Counted from the stretch's first letter, positions 9,860-23,214 are shown. The stretch is 64,000 nucleotides of DNA from Symsagittifera roscoffensis (GCF_963678635.1 NC_087062.1:7118193-7182192), one strand, 5' to 3'. Numbers and translations: made by a program. The notes: generated by a model not told the origin, from the letters alone.

Positions 9860-11110
9860 ATCGAAAAACAAAAAATTATTAAACTTAAGATCATTTTTCG
9901 TCGGCCTTTTGAAAATTGCCAATTTGTTTCATTTAAAAGAATTAATGCGCAATATAATTTGCTCATTTAAATCATAAGTGGCGAATTTAATTTGAGCAAA
10001 AATCAAAAATTTGTTCCAATTTGATTTGACGCGAACTAATTAGGAATATTAATACTCTGCTTAAATAAAACTTTTTAAATAATAAAAAAGTAGAAATTGT
10101 GAAATTATCATTTTTATAATTTTACCAATTTTGGAATCATAAAAAAGCTGACTTACTCCTTTGACTTTAGGGACAGTCGAAAGTCTCAAGGCCTCTTTCT
10201 GATATATGAGCCTTTTTTTTCTGATTTTTAGCCTAATTGCCGATGGCCGTTCACGGGTTTCTCGATTGAACCAGAAACCTTAACCTGCGACTTGGTTATC
10301 ATTGAGCTTTTAGCTAATCATTTGTTTTGAACGCATTAATTTAAGTTTTGGGAGTTTTGTTTGCAAAAAAAATTCCAATTGTCTTAAATAGTTTCGGCCG
10401 TCGGTAATTAGGCGAAAAATCAGAAAAAAATGCTCACATGTCAGGGCAATTCCTTGAGACTTTGTAATTTCCTTAAAGCCAAAGGAGCAATTCATCTTAT
10501 TAATTATTTCAAAATTGATAAAAATGATGAAAAAAAGTTTGTGGTTTTTATAAGATATAGAAAAAAAAAGATTTAGTTACCCAATTTAGTTTAAATCAGT
10601 TTGAAAGAGGGCAGTGAGACATTTTTTTATTGGTTTAACACCGCCAAAATTACAAAATGAAAAGCTGCAAAAAAAAGATACCATTTTACTTTATCAGTAA
10701 TCCAAACGAAAAGGCAATTCATAATAAAAACAAGTCGCCTTCAGAAGCACCAGTTGTCAAAGTTACATCTGAAAAATGATTTATTTGACTATGCCAGACA
10801 AAACTGCTCATATCATTTGATATATTTGATTGGATTTAAAAGAGAAAAGTTTAATTTCAATTGATGGAAATTTCGATCAAAAAACGGAACGAAAGTATCA
10901 AACTAAAATTTAACAATGATATGCGAGCGGTTGCTGTGGATGTAGCGCATAATGTTCCCACCATTGCCTTTAAAAATCTGCCAAATGTTTTTTGTCAAAT
11001 AAATCAGTTTAGCTTTTTTTGCGTGTTGTGGTGCGATAAAAAGGTCTGACATAGAACTATAAATTAGGAATGTTCGACAATCAAATAATATCAACAAACC
11101 GGAAAACAAT
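9860..11110. other. AT-rich non-coding stretch
   Basis: No domain-bearing frame. Around 10190-10490 an imperfect inverted similarity (two segments containing GCCTAATTGCCGA-like and TCAGAAAAAAA-like sequence) suggests an old foldback element, but the arms are too diverged to define. Confidence 0.45.
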
Positions 11111-11121
11111 TTTTGAAGACA

Positions 11122-12474
11122 AGTCATTACGAGGCCAAACAGTGCATTCTGTGCATTGTAAGCGGATTCCGCAACAGTCCAAAATCAGATTTGTCGCGGA
11201 ATCTGTAACTTTGCTACCTTTCTTTGATCTTCTTCGCTGTTTTGGATTCCACAAATAAATACCTAAAACGCTGTACCGCTCAAAATTGCTCCGAAAATAG
11301 GCGATTTAGAGGAATTCGCAACCACTTGCGGAATCCAGAACAAATCGTGAAAACCACAAACAAAGAGCAAGACATTTGTACAGTTAAATTGAGCTGTTGC
11401 GGATTCCGCAACTGTAAGCGGAATCCGCAACGTGTAAGTGGAATCCGCAAATTGTAAGTGGAATCCGCATTTTGTTTGCGGATTCCGTTTACATATATGT
11501 ATATGTGTAGTATAGCGTTTAAAAATATATCTTTTAATTACTAGTCTACAGGAAAAATCACTCCCAATTACTACCTTGATCAACTACCAGTTGAAACGTT
11601 TGGTCTCAGTTCCTGTCAACCCAACTTCGATCTCAACTTCGATCCCAAATACTGACCTATCGATCACAATTACTGACCTACTTCGATCTGACGTTCGATC
11701 ATAAATACTGATGCAATCCCAAATACCGACCTAAATTGGCGATATGCTGTGTGTGTTGTTTCCATACAATCTCAACCCAAGACTACAAACATTGAATTTA
11801 TTCGGCGCTATGCTTTCAAAATCATTGTTTGGGATTGACGCAATCCCAAATACTGACCTAAATTGGCGATATGCTGAGTGTTGTATTTCCATACAATCTC
11901 AACCCAATGACTCCATAAATTGAACTTACCCGGTGTTGTGTTTCCAAATTACAAAAATGTGACATCCATCGATTCAATTAACAAAGGTTTTGAGATTTGT
12001 TCGTGGATTCCGCCGACAATGGTTAAGTCCTCACCTTTAAATTCCGCATTGCTATAGATAAGAATTTCAGCTCTAGCTTTCAACTGTTCACATGCAAGTT
12101 CAGTAATAGACAAAGTTTTGAATCCAAAAGTTTACAGTTTGCGGAATCCGCTGGCATTTGCGGATTCCGCTTACAAATTTTGCGGATTCCACTTACATTT
12201 GCAGATTCCACTTACATTTTGTGGAATCCACTTACAGTTGCGGAATCCAGAACAACTACCTATAATAGCTTGTTGCGTAACCCGCGGCACAACAAATGTG
12301 CCGACAAAATTTACGTTAAAGGTATTTGTACGCGGAATCCACGGAAGTTTTGTAAGTGGAATCCACTGACTTTTTGGAACATGTTTAAATGTTTTTTATC
12401 TATGGAATCCAGGAACATACAGACACAAAATTGTGCGCCTATCCAGTGCACAGTTTGGCCTCGTAATGATGACT
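11122..12474. mobile_element. TIR element filled with GCGGAATCCGC palindromes
   Basis: The left end AGTCATTACGAGGCCAAAC continues to CAGTGCA (11122-11146) and is matched in reverse at the right end (12447-12474, one 3-bp difference), giving terminal inverted repeats of about 25 bp and an element of about 1350 bp. Inside, about twenty copies of a short unit whose core is the palindrome TTGCGGAATCCGCAA, mostly joined by TGTAAG or CTTACA, cluster at 11160-11490 and 12002-12420. No transposase is encoded; the open frames across the repeats are repeat translations. Likely a non-autonomous DNA element or foldback element. Confidence 0.65.
11713..11950. repeat. Direct duplication, ~127-bp offset
   Basis: Within the TIR element, GCAATCCCAAATACCGACCT with the following ~100 bp (11713-11820) is repeated at 11840-11950, including TTTCCATACAATCTCAACCC. 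The central part of the element thus has its own tandem structure, distinct from the palindromes. Confidence 0.7.
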
Positions 12475-12479
12475 AGAAA

Positions 12480-13195
12480 AACTTAAAAACTCAAAACTTT
12501 TGAATTTTTGAAATTTTCAAGTATGAAAAAAGCAAAAAAATTCTCCGAACACCAGTTTTATTCGAATAAAATTAATATTCAGCATATTTAAGCTATTGTA
12601 AATGGCGTAAATTAAGCATAAATAAGCATGCTCGCTGGCTTTTGTTGCTCAGATTTAGATAAAAATCATTTTTAGGCATATTGGGAGCGCGTTTTTAGGC
12701 GCTCCCCTTCAAAACTAGTATTTATTGGCGACGAAAGACGAAAGCGTCTTTAGAAAAATTTTAACGTCGGTCAGCTAAAGTTGGATGATCGAAAATAGTA
12801 CCAAAGGGAAGGTCCTTTGGGTCGACAGTAAGGTCGAATTCCAGAGGAAAGGCCTCCCCCCCACAGCCTATATCCGTCCCTGAATAATATCCTAAGAAAA
12901 TTACGACTGACTACCCAATTACTGAACAACGAGCTAGCACAAAAATTTGCGGCTATAATGTTTTCGGAAAATTTTATTAAAAAAGTTTGTAAAGTTGAAC
13001 TCGAATCGAATCGGAAGTTTTCAAAGATAAACCATTTTAAAAAAGTTTTAACATTTGTAAAACTCCATTGTGGCCGTTGTGGAAACTGGCGGAAGTGTTC
13101 AAAAACTCAGATTACCACGAAAAACGAGTAGAGGAAATGCTTGAGTCAATTAAGTGTAAGCAGATGCATTATAAATCGAATATTTTGAAATATAA
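12480..13195. other. AT-rich non-coding stretch
   Basis: No gene or clear repeat recognised. Confidence 0.5.
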
Positions 13196-13199
13196 AAGA

Positions 13200-14110
13200 A
13201 GGATAGCCTGTTGCTAAGCAAGTAGCACAGAATGTTCCGACCACATTCTGAGAAAAAAAAAATTTTCTTCAAGTTAGTGTCTTTTCTGTACGTCATGAGA
13301 TAATGAAACTATATGAACGCGTAAAAATTTAGTAAATTAGGCAATAACAATTCCAATTGTCTTCAAAAACTAAACAAAAAGCAGGAGAAAAATTTTCATA
13401 GGATTTTAAAATTTTTTTGAAAGCTTTTTTTGCCGGAAAAGCGCTGAATGAAGCTTCCAAAGTATGATTTTCTTCTAATGTAAAATCAAGTTTTTTTAAT
13501 CTAAATTGCTAATTTTTATTTATAACGAAAATTACTCGATTGTTTTACTCGCTTGAAAATAGACGAAACATCAAAAATCTCAAACCGGGTTTGCTCGACA
13601 ATGGGAGAATGTTTTGGAAATTTTATGTCGTTAGAACCAAGAGTGAAAGGATTTTAATATGATATATCACTCAACTCAGTCCTATGGTTATATTTGGTAC
13701 TTAATTTTAACTGGATAACAAAAAATTGGAAAAAAACTAAAACCCATTTTCAATAATTGGAGCAACAGCCAGTTCACCTAGTATAGCCGGTTGATGTGCA
13801 AAAAGGATAGATTGATCGCAAAACCTTTTCGTAAAAAAACATAATAACGTTTTTTTTTTCAAGCTAGTGACGTTTTTGTGCAGGGTGCTATGTGCGGGAA
13901 ATTTTTTTTGTTGTTATCCAAGCTTTTTTGCCAAGGAAGCGCTATATGAAGCCTGTTCAACTAGTTATCCTAAAGTCTACATCTATTTTTGCTACTTAAA
14001 TGAAAAACTTTTTTTATAAGACCTAATCGCTCGCTTTACTCGCTTGAAAGGGCTTTCAAATCAGATATCACTCGATCCATTCAGATGATTATTAGTGGTA
14101 CCTGATTTAG
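13200..14110. repeat. Two diverged copies of another dispersed repeat
   Basis: Segments 13200-13700 and 13800-14110 share an ordered set of landmarks: AAGGATAG at the left, a TTCAAGTTAGTG/TTCAAGCTAGTG block, GCGCTGAATGAAGC/GCGCTATATGAAGC, and TTTACTCGCTTGAAA at the right. The first copy also carries a stem followed by AATGTTCCGAC, as in family R1. No conserved frame. Confidence 0.5.
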
Positions 14111-14668
14111 AGTGGAAAAGAAAAAAATCTAAAACAGACCGAAAACAAAGTTCCTCGGTTGTTGGAAGAAAACACTCGGGCATAAGAATTATGACCAAGC
14201 CTTTTACTGCTAAACTAGCGCTATAACTTCGTTTATAAAAAGTTACTTTTACTATTCTGTTAATAATCCCGATAATATTCGTTAACTTCACTTTTAGTTC
14301 ACTTATTCGTTTTGACAAAATAACAAGACCAAACATCGCAGCTTGAGATGGCCTTCAATTCGAAGCTGCTTGTGAAGTTTTTGAGACCGCGATGGTACCG
14401 ATGATACCGCGACAACTCTCGACAAAAAGATAACTCCTAACAAACGACAACTCGCAAATCGAAGGAAATTGACAACTAGCAAGGGTTGAAATGACGACAT
14501 GCTTTGGTTTTGACAGCAAACCACTGTTAACTCTTTGAAATTTTTTTTTTAAATGAAACACTGCTGTGCCTCATCCTAAACAAGGTACTCGAATCCCAAA
14601 AAAAGGATATTTGAACAGGCAGTGAAAATTCAGTTTAGTTACACGACAATTGTTGTTTGTTTTTACAG

Positions 14669-14864
14669 CGAACGACAAGTTGAACAAAGACCAGCTGCAA
14701 CTGAAGAAGAAAGTAAGTCTCACTTACCAGACGTCTCTGTGGACCCAAGAGTACCACCTCACAGTGAAGGGGGCCAAGAATCTGTGGAGGGCCTCGACTG
14801 CACTCACGATTCAGATGGTGTTCACCTTCTGCCATCATATGTGCAAATGCTGGAGACAATTTGA
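14669..14864 (+). pseudogene. ABCG half-transporter exon relic 1
   Basis: Preceded by a good 3' splice site (TGTTTTTACAG ending at 14668). The frame reads NDKLNKDQLQLKKK and then TSLWTQEYHLTVKGAKNLWR, which matches the linker before the first transmembrane helix of ABCG (White-type) lipid/drug transporters, where a (T/S)SWWTQ-like start and a run with conserved N-L-x-R are typical. GC content is far above the flanks, as expected of an exon. Downstream of about 14815 the frame no longer resembles the family and stops at 14890-14892, and no intact continuation follows, so I treat it as a relic. Confidence 0.6.
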
Positions 14865-15250
14865 ACGAGTATCGACAAAAATTGTTACTTAGGATATCTC
14901 AGCTGAAAAATTGATGAACATTTTCATCGTTTCATCTTAAGAGCTATCTAGCTACAAAAGTTATTCACGAGGGAAAGACCAATATACGAGCTCTTCAACT
15001 GTTTAAGGAGAACCGTTGTTGTGGTCCCGGTTAATGTCATTCAAAATTTTAATCACTTTTTGGGCTGGTTAATGGCGTAACTCTCATGCAATGACCATGG
15101 ATCATGGCCTTAAACATCCTATTTTGAATTGCGTCCTATAATTTAAATTCATACACTTCAAAACCATTTTAACTGAACAAGAATAAATTTCATCCCATTG
15201 TTATTCACAATTTGAATAATTTCCTTGTACTATTTTATTTCCCAGCCCAG

Positions 15251-15415
15251 ATAGATTCATGGACAGGTATGGGTTCTTCATGTTTCTCAGTCAGATAATC
15301 AGCTTCGGGTCCCAGTCGGTGCTGGAGATCTTCCCGTCGGAAAGGGTGGTGTTCTTGCACGAGAGGAGCAACGGGTTCTACAGCATAAGCGCATACTTCA
15401 TATATCTAAACTAGG
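15251..15415 (+). pseudogene. ABCG half-transporter exon relic 2
   Basis: Begins after an AG at 15249-15250 preceded by a pyrimidine-rich tract. It encodes DRFMDRYGFFMFLSQI, SQSVLEIFPSERVVFLHER and SNGFYSISAYF, the conserved ABCG stretch at the third transmembrane helix (pattern F-P-x-E-R-x-V-F-x-R/H-E ... G-x-Y-x-x-x-x-Y). Family exons usually end after the AYF-like segment; here there is no GT donor and the frame runs to TAG after a few codons. Strong family match, but as it stands a broken exon. The relic lies in the same order and strand as relic 1. Confidence 0.7.
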
Positions 15416-17860
15416 CTACCTAAACTAATAGGCTTTAAAAGAAAAAGTTTGCAGACACCGTTTGCTCAGGAAAAAAGTCTGTTCATCGAAGAAATTTTCT
15501 AATGTTTTTTTTTTCAAATCATTTTTCATTTTTTTGCTTCATCTGTGCCGTATGTGCCAATCAAGATCTCTCAATTTGGGCGAAAAATATTTTACATCTG
15601 CTATAGTCGGTCGGCATTTTTGAACATAGAAGAAATCGATTTAGATGTTTTGGAAATGAAAACGTAAATTCTGATTATAAGGTCTTGCAAGAGTATGACA
15701 ATGAGGGTTTTCTATCATTAGCCCAAAATTGGAAAGGCTTGCTTAGAAACGCATGCTAGTGCTCATTTATGTCAACGATTTAGTTCAAGCAATATAATTA
15801 AGTTACGGAAAAAACACAAATTTTCAATGACAAAAAAACAAAAAAATAAAAAAAAATTTGGATCGATTTCAATTATAATATTAGTTTAAGCCAGAGGTAG
15901 TTTTTTCATAGAGTAATTTCAGAAAAGATACACCGTCTGCTTGTCACGCTATCTTATTTTCGGCCGGATAGATTCGTGCAACTTCTTAGTCTAATACCAA
16001 TCTTAATCTTACTCTTATATCTCCTAGTCTCAATAGATCTAGTGTATACTGGTATTTGCGGGTTAGGTTTATGGAACTTGTTCCAAAGGAGAACAACTGT
16101 CCTCTAAGATATATTCAAACTGTTTTGGCGCTGAAACTACAAGTAGTTTCAGCACTACAAATAATTGTCAGTGTTAGTTATGGATCATGATTGGTTAGTT
16201 AGTAATATTTCTAGAGATAGTTTTATCAATAAATTAATAAGTTATGAATACTAGTTTTAACCTGGTTCCATCCATCCGGGGTTTAGAGAATTTTTAGTTT
16301 CCGAATTGTTTATTGTAGTGAAGGATGGATGGAGAGATTTCTTATTCGTTGGAGTAGTTTTCTTTTGCGTGGTTGTAGCAGTACTTCGTGAATGACGAAG
16401 AGTTGTAGTTGCCTATGTAAAGAGAAGAAGAGCAGTTGTTCGTGTTTCATAAGTGGGTCTCGTATGATCGTGGGTCGTCTTGAGTGATCTTGTCAAGATT
16501 TTAGATCAATGCAATGATGTGTCGTTTTTGATAAGCTTAGAGCGAGACTACGTACAAGATTAAGCTTGTCATTTTTGTGTGAAGTGCCAAGTGACTAGGA
16601 TTGGTATGTGAGATGAAAATCGAGTTGGCCTTTGTTCTTTTTCAATAGTTTCCTGTGCTGAGATGTTGAGTCCATACTTTAAATCCTGCGAGGGTTGTAA
16701 CTACGACAACAAACCAATAGATTTGCCATTACAGAGTTGGAATGTCCTCGAGTTTTCATCACCATTTGGTGCTCGTTCCAATTGCTCTACGAAATTTTTT
16801 ACATTGCATGTTGATATCTATATCTTGTTAGTGGGATTAATTTTAGTTATGATGTTCTATTAGTTGTTTTAGCAAAAGCATTTTTATTTAGTTTCGTTAT
16901 TTTAAAGAATCGCTCACCCTAGAGCAACTCTTGTCAAAAATATCGTGTTGGTCATAAGCGTGGTTGTAGCGCGGTGGGTTAGGCCGGCAATAGAGACCCG
17001 TCAGGGAGCATAATTTAACCGTCTCTTTCAGCAGAGTCTCTTTTTGTGTTCAACTTTTTGTTCTATTTTGTCGGGTGTTTTTCTTGTTTTTGTTTTGGTT
17101 GTGTTCGTTTCTCAAAAGTAGATTATTGTGTTTTGGATTTTTCTTTTAAACCTTTTTGCGTTTCATTTGGTTTCAATAAAACTTGAAAGTGGGTTTCGAA
17201 AGAATGATTTGTCCAGTTTCAAACTGGGTTTAATCTGGTTTGAGTACCGTGGGAGTTTCTTATACCTGGTGTTGGTTTTGCGGTGTTAGTAAGCTGCGTT
17301 TTTTTAGCTAAAGCTTACTTTTATAAATCCTTCTAACCGGGTTAAAGGAAAGTTTGAAACGCGGGAATACAAATTAGAGTTGTTATCAGTACTTTTTGAA
17401 ACTTGAATGCTTTTAATTAACAATTATTCGTGGGTGAACTGCCGAGTTTTTTTAGAAAGAATTTGTGAATTGTGGGCGAGTAAGAAGAATAAAAATTACA
17501 AAAAATAAGCTGACATAAAAAAGTTAGTTTCCTGTAAATGATTTTCAGTTTTTAACTTACTGCTTGAGTTGTTTGAATTTTACTGCAAAGTTAATAATTT
17601 AATACTTTTTTTATTGAAACTTACTGCGTTTTTTTCAGTTTATTTTCATTGCTAAAAAGAATTTAAAAAAACTTGGAAAAAGAGTTTGTAATTTTTTATT
17701 TGGTTTTTGTTTTTGTAGGAGAATGGTTGATAAAATTTAAGAAAAAATAAGAAATACTTGAAGAATTATGAGGGTTTTGTTTTAACTGTTAGTTTAAATA
17801 GTTATTTTTTATACTTACGAAAGATCTGCATCAGGAAAAAAATCCATGGGGGCAGTTAGT
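15416..17860. other. Non-coding stretch, becoming G/T-rich
   Basis: No exon of the ABCG gene or any other gene recognised. A 66-codon frame (16663-16863) ends in a hydrophobic segment but has no other support. From about 16200 the plus strand becomes G/T-rich, as in the decayed retroelement that follows, so the 3' end of that element may lie here; I could not find LTR boundaries. Confidence 0.45.
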
Positions 17861-20800
17861 TCAAATTGTGTCTGAATTACGATAAGTTTTGCAAGCATGC
17901 CGATTATTAGTTTGAAGCAGAGGCCAGTAAAACTCCAGCGCTCTGATGATCTTTAGTGATCTTGAGAATTCGTGATTTGTGTTCTGAATTAACTTAAAAT
18001 AATTTGCAACTGAATTTAGTGTTTTGAATATATTCTGGTATGGTGAAATCAATGGGCTGTATATATTCTTGGGAAACAATTAGTGGGCGAGCCTCCTCAA
18101 TGGGCAAAGAGTTGGTAAGTGGCAGAATATAGACATTGGTCTAATGGGATCATAATTACGAAGGATGCAGTGGAGATTAGTCGACTTTATGAAGCAAGTG
18201 AAGTTTAAGAAAAATGGTGAAGTATACTTTGAATTAATGAACATAAGAATTGATTAAAGATGTTGGTTGGTTACGTGTTGGTGTTTTTAGTTGTGTAGTG
18301 ATGTTTTATAAATTTATAATATGTGTATGTGTATGTTAGGTTCGTTTTAACAAGATCTCATGCGAGCAGTGTAGTTCGCTTTCTTTAGATCTAAGGAAGT
18401 GAATTATGAGTGCGAAATGATAAAATTTATTAAAGTATTATTCGTATGCTTTCGTGTTTGTTAGTGCGCTAGCAATAGTACGATCTAGGTGAAAGACATA
18501 TTCAGATATAATGAAAAATTTTTCTGTTAGTTGATGGTTAGTATTGGGGTCGTCATCATTTGGGGTGTCATCGGGTTATTGCATGATCATAATGATTTAT
18601 TGAGAATCGGTTAGCGCGTTGTGCTATGAATCGATAAAGAGTTTGGTTTAGTCAGATTGTGGTAAATTATTTTTCGTGAAGTGCATTTGTTTAGTTTTTG
18701 AAGATTAGATTGAATAGTTTTTTGTCTTTGGGGTAATGTTTAAGGGAAGGGCTAATGGGTTAGTGAAAGGAAAGTATTAAGGGCAAGAGAGTGTGGGAAA
18801 CAGACAAAATTCATCAACGTATAAGTTCGGTTGGTTGTCCTTAGTGGTCGCATAGAATGAATATTGGGGGGAAAATGGTAAAAAATGAACTGAAAAGTTT
18901 TTTAGTGTTAGTGTGTTATGGTTGAAGAGTGTATAGTTGGGATGATCGGGGATGACCAATGAGGAATTGGTGTGAAGGGTTAGAGTGTTTTCTTTTAAAA
19001 ACTCTATGTGATCTGGTGGGCACTGTATTGACTGAGCAAATTCAGAGTTCGGATGTTCAGGCAGAGTTTGTTAGTTGGTGAATTGTCAATGGATTAATTG
19101 TGTTATGATGGTGTTGTTGTTCTGTTATCTAACTCATGCTCTAATTGTTTATCTGCAATGGTGCTAGATGCATCGGGTTGGTCGCTTGACATCGGGGAAA
19201 GGATAGGGGTATCATCAGTGAATGAAGAGGTGGAGGTAGAGATTTAATTGGGAAGCTGAGGAGTAAAGGGTTAGAAAGGTGATTGCGAAAATTAGTAGGG
19301 CTGAATTCTGAGTCGAGGAACTCGTGGGGAGTTTCTACATACGAGTTATAAAAATAAGAGATGGCTTTATAAACTGTTTGTGTTGAGTCGTCTGAATCCA
19401 TGGGTGGTGAGTAAGAAGAAAAACACGGTAGGGGAGAAGATGTGAGGTGTGAAAGTGAAATGCGGGAAGATTGGCGATGGAGGTTGGATGGATAGGAAAA
19501 AAAAACGGTTGAGGGATCCAATCTGTTGTCTTATCGTGTGCTAAAAAGGTGGTTGTTTTGAGAACCGAAACTTTTTTGTGTGGTAGTTCTACAATTCGCT
19601 CATATGTGTCGTCGTCGATGTTCGACTAGTGGATTGCTATATAAGACACTGGACTTTGTGGGAAGCTACTCTTTTAGGAGGTATGTTCCGTGATTGCTTG
19701 TTGTTTCTATTAATTTGTGGAACTAAAGATAATGGTTGATTATGTTGTTGACTGATTATTTTGTGTTATGTGTAAATGTGGTGGTGCTGTAGGTGTTGAA
19801 TTTTTTTGTCTTGCAGAGTGTCATATGCATTTAGTGTTGTTGATAGTTTTTTGTTGTACATGCTAATTTGAGCGTCAAGGATAATTTGATTAATTTAGGT
19901 GAAAATATTCCAATAAATCCTGCAAATGAACAAATCAAATGCGTGCTTCTTTTGCTTGTTTATTTACTTGTGTATGTATTACACATGTGTTATAGATTCC
20001 TTTTAACAGTGAGAAGAGAAATGCAAAAAATTAAACATGGCGTATAACATAGTCTATCTTTCTGATATATAGTAAGCCATCCTAAAACCTATGAGTTCAT
20101 TTTTCAGATTGACAAAAGTGAAGATATTAATTGGCGAAAAATCTTGGGGATGGCACTTTTCACCGTTAAAATTTATGTAGTCTTTATTATCTTTAAAGCA
20201 AACGCTGTAGTGTTGTGTGTAAATGTCTGAGAAGCCTGCTGTTTCAGCGAGTTTTCGTAAGTTTTGGTCAATTGACTGTTTTTGTTTTGTGTCCATTTTT
20301 GTGAGAAGTTTTTGAAATTTTTTATGTAATAATGTGATAGTGTATGTCAGATGAAGAATAAATATCTATTGATTGTAAGTCTATGTTAGGGTTGCGAGCT
20401 ATGGCGCGTATGCTTTCGTATGAAAATTTCCTTAAAGGTGGAATTAGTGTAGGGTATGGGGTATTTTTATCTTCGTTTGGGTTTAGCTGTACTACATTGT
20501 GGCTAGTTTCAGATCCACATGGGACAGCTGTAACCCAAAAGAATATGTGCGTCTTGACAGTGTATCTACAAAAAATACTTTGTTATTATAGAATATAGAG
20601 ATTCGTATGTAACATCTTTTATCTTCAAAAACATCGAGTGGTGAAAATTTTTTTTAGTGCATGTATAATACCTAGTGCTTTTTCCTTCATAATTGATGAA
20701 CTTAGATCTCTTGCTTGATAATAAATATCCTGCATAGGGCATTTTTATTACTGCGAAAGCGAGCAACTGTAGTTTTTGTCTACGTTCCAGTTCAAATAGA

Positions 20801-21956
20801 CGATGAAGTGTTTCTAATTAAAAGAGTGATATGTCTCAAAAAACTCGACTTATTGTATAATCTAATTTCATATCAAGATGTTTATCATAGTGGATTGCAC
20901 CAAAACATGTGTTTTTTTAAGTGAGAGTTTTTGTAATCGTGTACTATCTTTATCATCTGGGCGAAGTTTTCCGTTAGGATTTCCTGTGTTTTTATAAAAT
21001 GTTACCGGGATATAAAATTTTTCATCTTTGCGGTTTTGATATGGGTGTGCTGAGTCAAAGATCAGTTTTCCTGTTTTTATGACGAAAATGTTTTGTATTC
21101 GACAAGCATTTTTGAAAATTTCGTTTTGAAATTGTTTTGAGATATTTACAAAATACTTCTGTTTTAGGGTAAATTTCAAAACGTATTAATTTGTTTTCAA
21201 TACCGTTAAAATTGTTATAATTCTGGTTATTGGATCTTCTTCTCTCAGGGTTGATTTTCTCAAAATAAATTGATTCAATGAAATATTTTTGGTGAAATTT
21301 TATCATTCTTTTGTGCGTTTTAGCAACATGAAAAGTGGTAATTGTGTCATCAGGGAACCAAACAATGGTTGCCGTGTCCGAGTGGTAGGATCGCAATATC
21401 CTTGATCATTTTACAAGGTATGCGTTTTCTTTGATACAGTATAGTATCGTCTCTTAAGTCATTTGTTAGTTGTACTTTTACTAAATAAATTTTCCAATCG
21501 AAGAACATTTTTTCTTGGTAGTCTTTTTTTATTGTGTCAGCTTTACAATTCGAGGGATTAATGATTCCTTGGTTTCTAGTTTTTGTCATATAAACCATAA
21601 GTTAAACGTCCGTGTGCGCCGTGGTACGGATACTGAACATCTAACTTAAATTGATCTTGGTGTCGTTCAAGTCTTGCTTGATGCGCATAGTCTGGTAAGA
21701 CTTGAAAGTTTACCATTTTACGATTTTTGCCTTCATTTGTGGTTATCTTTAATTGTTGCAATTCAAATTTGCAATCCTTAGGGTTAAGTTGCCAAAGTCT
21801 TTCAATATTACTTCGGTAAAAGGATTCGTGATCGAGTCTAATTTTAATTCCAATGGAGACTAGTGAAAAATGTGCTTTCTTTTCTGAGAATTTTGCTGTA
21901 AATTTATATCGTGTTAGAGTTGTAGCTCGTGTGTTGCTATTTTTTTTGTTGATTCT
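17861..21956 (-). pseudogene. Decayed minus-strand sequence of the Ty3/gypsy block, unidentified part
   Basis: The minus strand is A/C-rich with many frames of 60-126 codons that run into each other with stops and frame changes (for example 21761-21055, 20296-20054, 19521-19141, 18079-17861). It shares its base bias with the recognisable gypsy pieces further right and lies downstream of the integrase in the minus-strand direction, where env-like or non-coding 3' sequence would be expected. I recognise no domain: 19141-19521 is rich in Ser/Pro/Leu; 21055-21396 is Lys/Ile/Asn-rich. Function unknown. Confidence 0.4.
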
Positions 21957-22597
21957 ATGTCTTATGGTTCAGATTCACATTGTGCTACTTGATTAATTGC
22001 GTAATTTTATAGTGTTTTTTGCTGGTTTTATTCACAATCATAATGTGTAACTAGGAGGTCTTGTGTTCTTGTTGGAGGGAAAGGATTTTGATGAGATTTG
22101 GGTTCTAAAAGTACAACTGGGAGAAGGTTTTAAGGAAAAAAACTATTAAACGAGACATGTCCTGAATATCGGTTGCAGAATTTTATGTATCCAAATGTCT
22201 TTTCTAAATATATATGATATTTGTAGCTAATATTGATTGTGATGAATTGAGGGAGCAAGGATTGAGCTGTTAAATTCGGTGGAGATAATGGTAGTAGGTG
22301 ATGAACTAAATTATTTAGTTGTGCTTTTATTTCAAAGTTAAGTTCTATGTTGTCTCGAGTAAGAATTTTTATATTATGTTCGTGTATATCTTGGATGTCG
22401 TGTCTGTCGTGTCTGTTTTGTAATCGGTTTAGTGCCCAATTATGAATTCGATAATTATCAAAATGTTGACTAAATAGGCGAGGGGGTGCTACAAATGTAT
22501 TCCAATCTAATCGTAAGGGTATTTTAGTGCTTAGAAGTTCTCGATAACGATTGCCTAAATTACTAGAGAATTTTAGAGGGAACGCTTTGGAGAACGC

Positions 22598-22950
22598 TTA
22601 GAATGCTTGTGTCATCCAATTTGGAAGCCGTTGTGTTGAATTGAGAGGATTAAAAGGATTCGCACGAATTTGTTTGGAGTTTGGTGTTGAATCTACGTGG
22701 TCCGATGGAATAATTGGGGTATCTAGTCGGGAAATTATCTGTAGTGATGGGGGTAATTTGGATTGTGTTAATAGACAGATCCAAAGGGGTCGAAGATGTT
22801 GATGAAGGTATTTTAAAATAAACTTAAGGTGTTGCAAGGTTTCGATTTCTTCGAGAGTGAATAATTTGTCTAATTATTGTAGATGGTAGACTTTGGTTTT
22901 GGTTTGGATGTCTAGTTCTTTTAAGAGCTTGCTGAAGTGAGTGGTAGATG
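22598..22950 (-). pseudogene. Open minus-strand stretch of unknown function (unit A)
   Basis: An 80-codon minus frame (start LKFILKYLHQHLRPLWICLL, later a proline-rich part ending PNWMTQAF) with related open sequence on both sides. It is repeated with a frameshift in unit B at 30008-30196. It could be a piece of an env or accessory ORF of the gypsy element. No family recognised. Confidence 0.3.
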
Positions 22951-23214
22951 TTATATGTTGGTTCGTATTGTGGTTCGTTTAGAGGTGCTTAGCGAATAGC
23001 TGGTTGCAATGGTTTGCATAATGATGCGTGTCTTTCTTCATTTGTTTAGGGATTTACTGCAATTGAAATGCGTGTAAATGACTGGGGTTGATTTGTTTAA
23101 TTAGATGTTGGTGTTCTTGGGGGGTTTGAGATGTAGTGGTTGGTGGGGATTGTTTAGTGGGTTGATGATTACCAACTTTAGATATGTTTGATATATATTC
23201 TTTTCTTAGTTAAA

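Noticed and set aside
10861-11127. Overlapping 62-74 codon frames on both strands
   Set aside because: No domain, AT-rich chance frames; no repeat in the window.
11398-11490. CRISPR-like spaced palindromic repeats
   Set aside because: Spacers are only a few bases and repeated themselves; eukaryotic context; units vary.
16663-16863. 66-codon frame ending in a hydrophobic segment
   Set aside because: Too short, no homologue recognised, no regulatory context.
16968-17010. tRNA/SINE-like A box (GTAGCGCGGTGGGTTAGGCC)
   Set aside because: No B box at the proper distance and no cloverleaf could be drawn; not called as tRNA or SINE.
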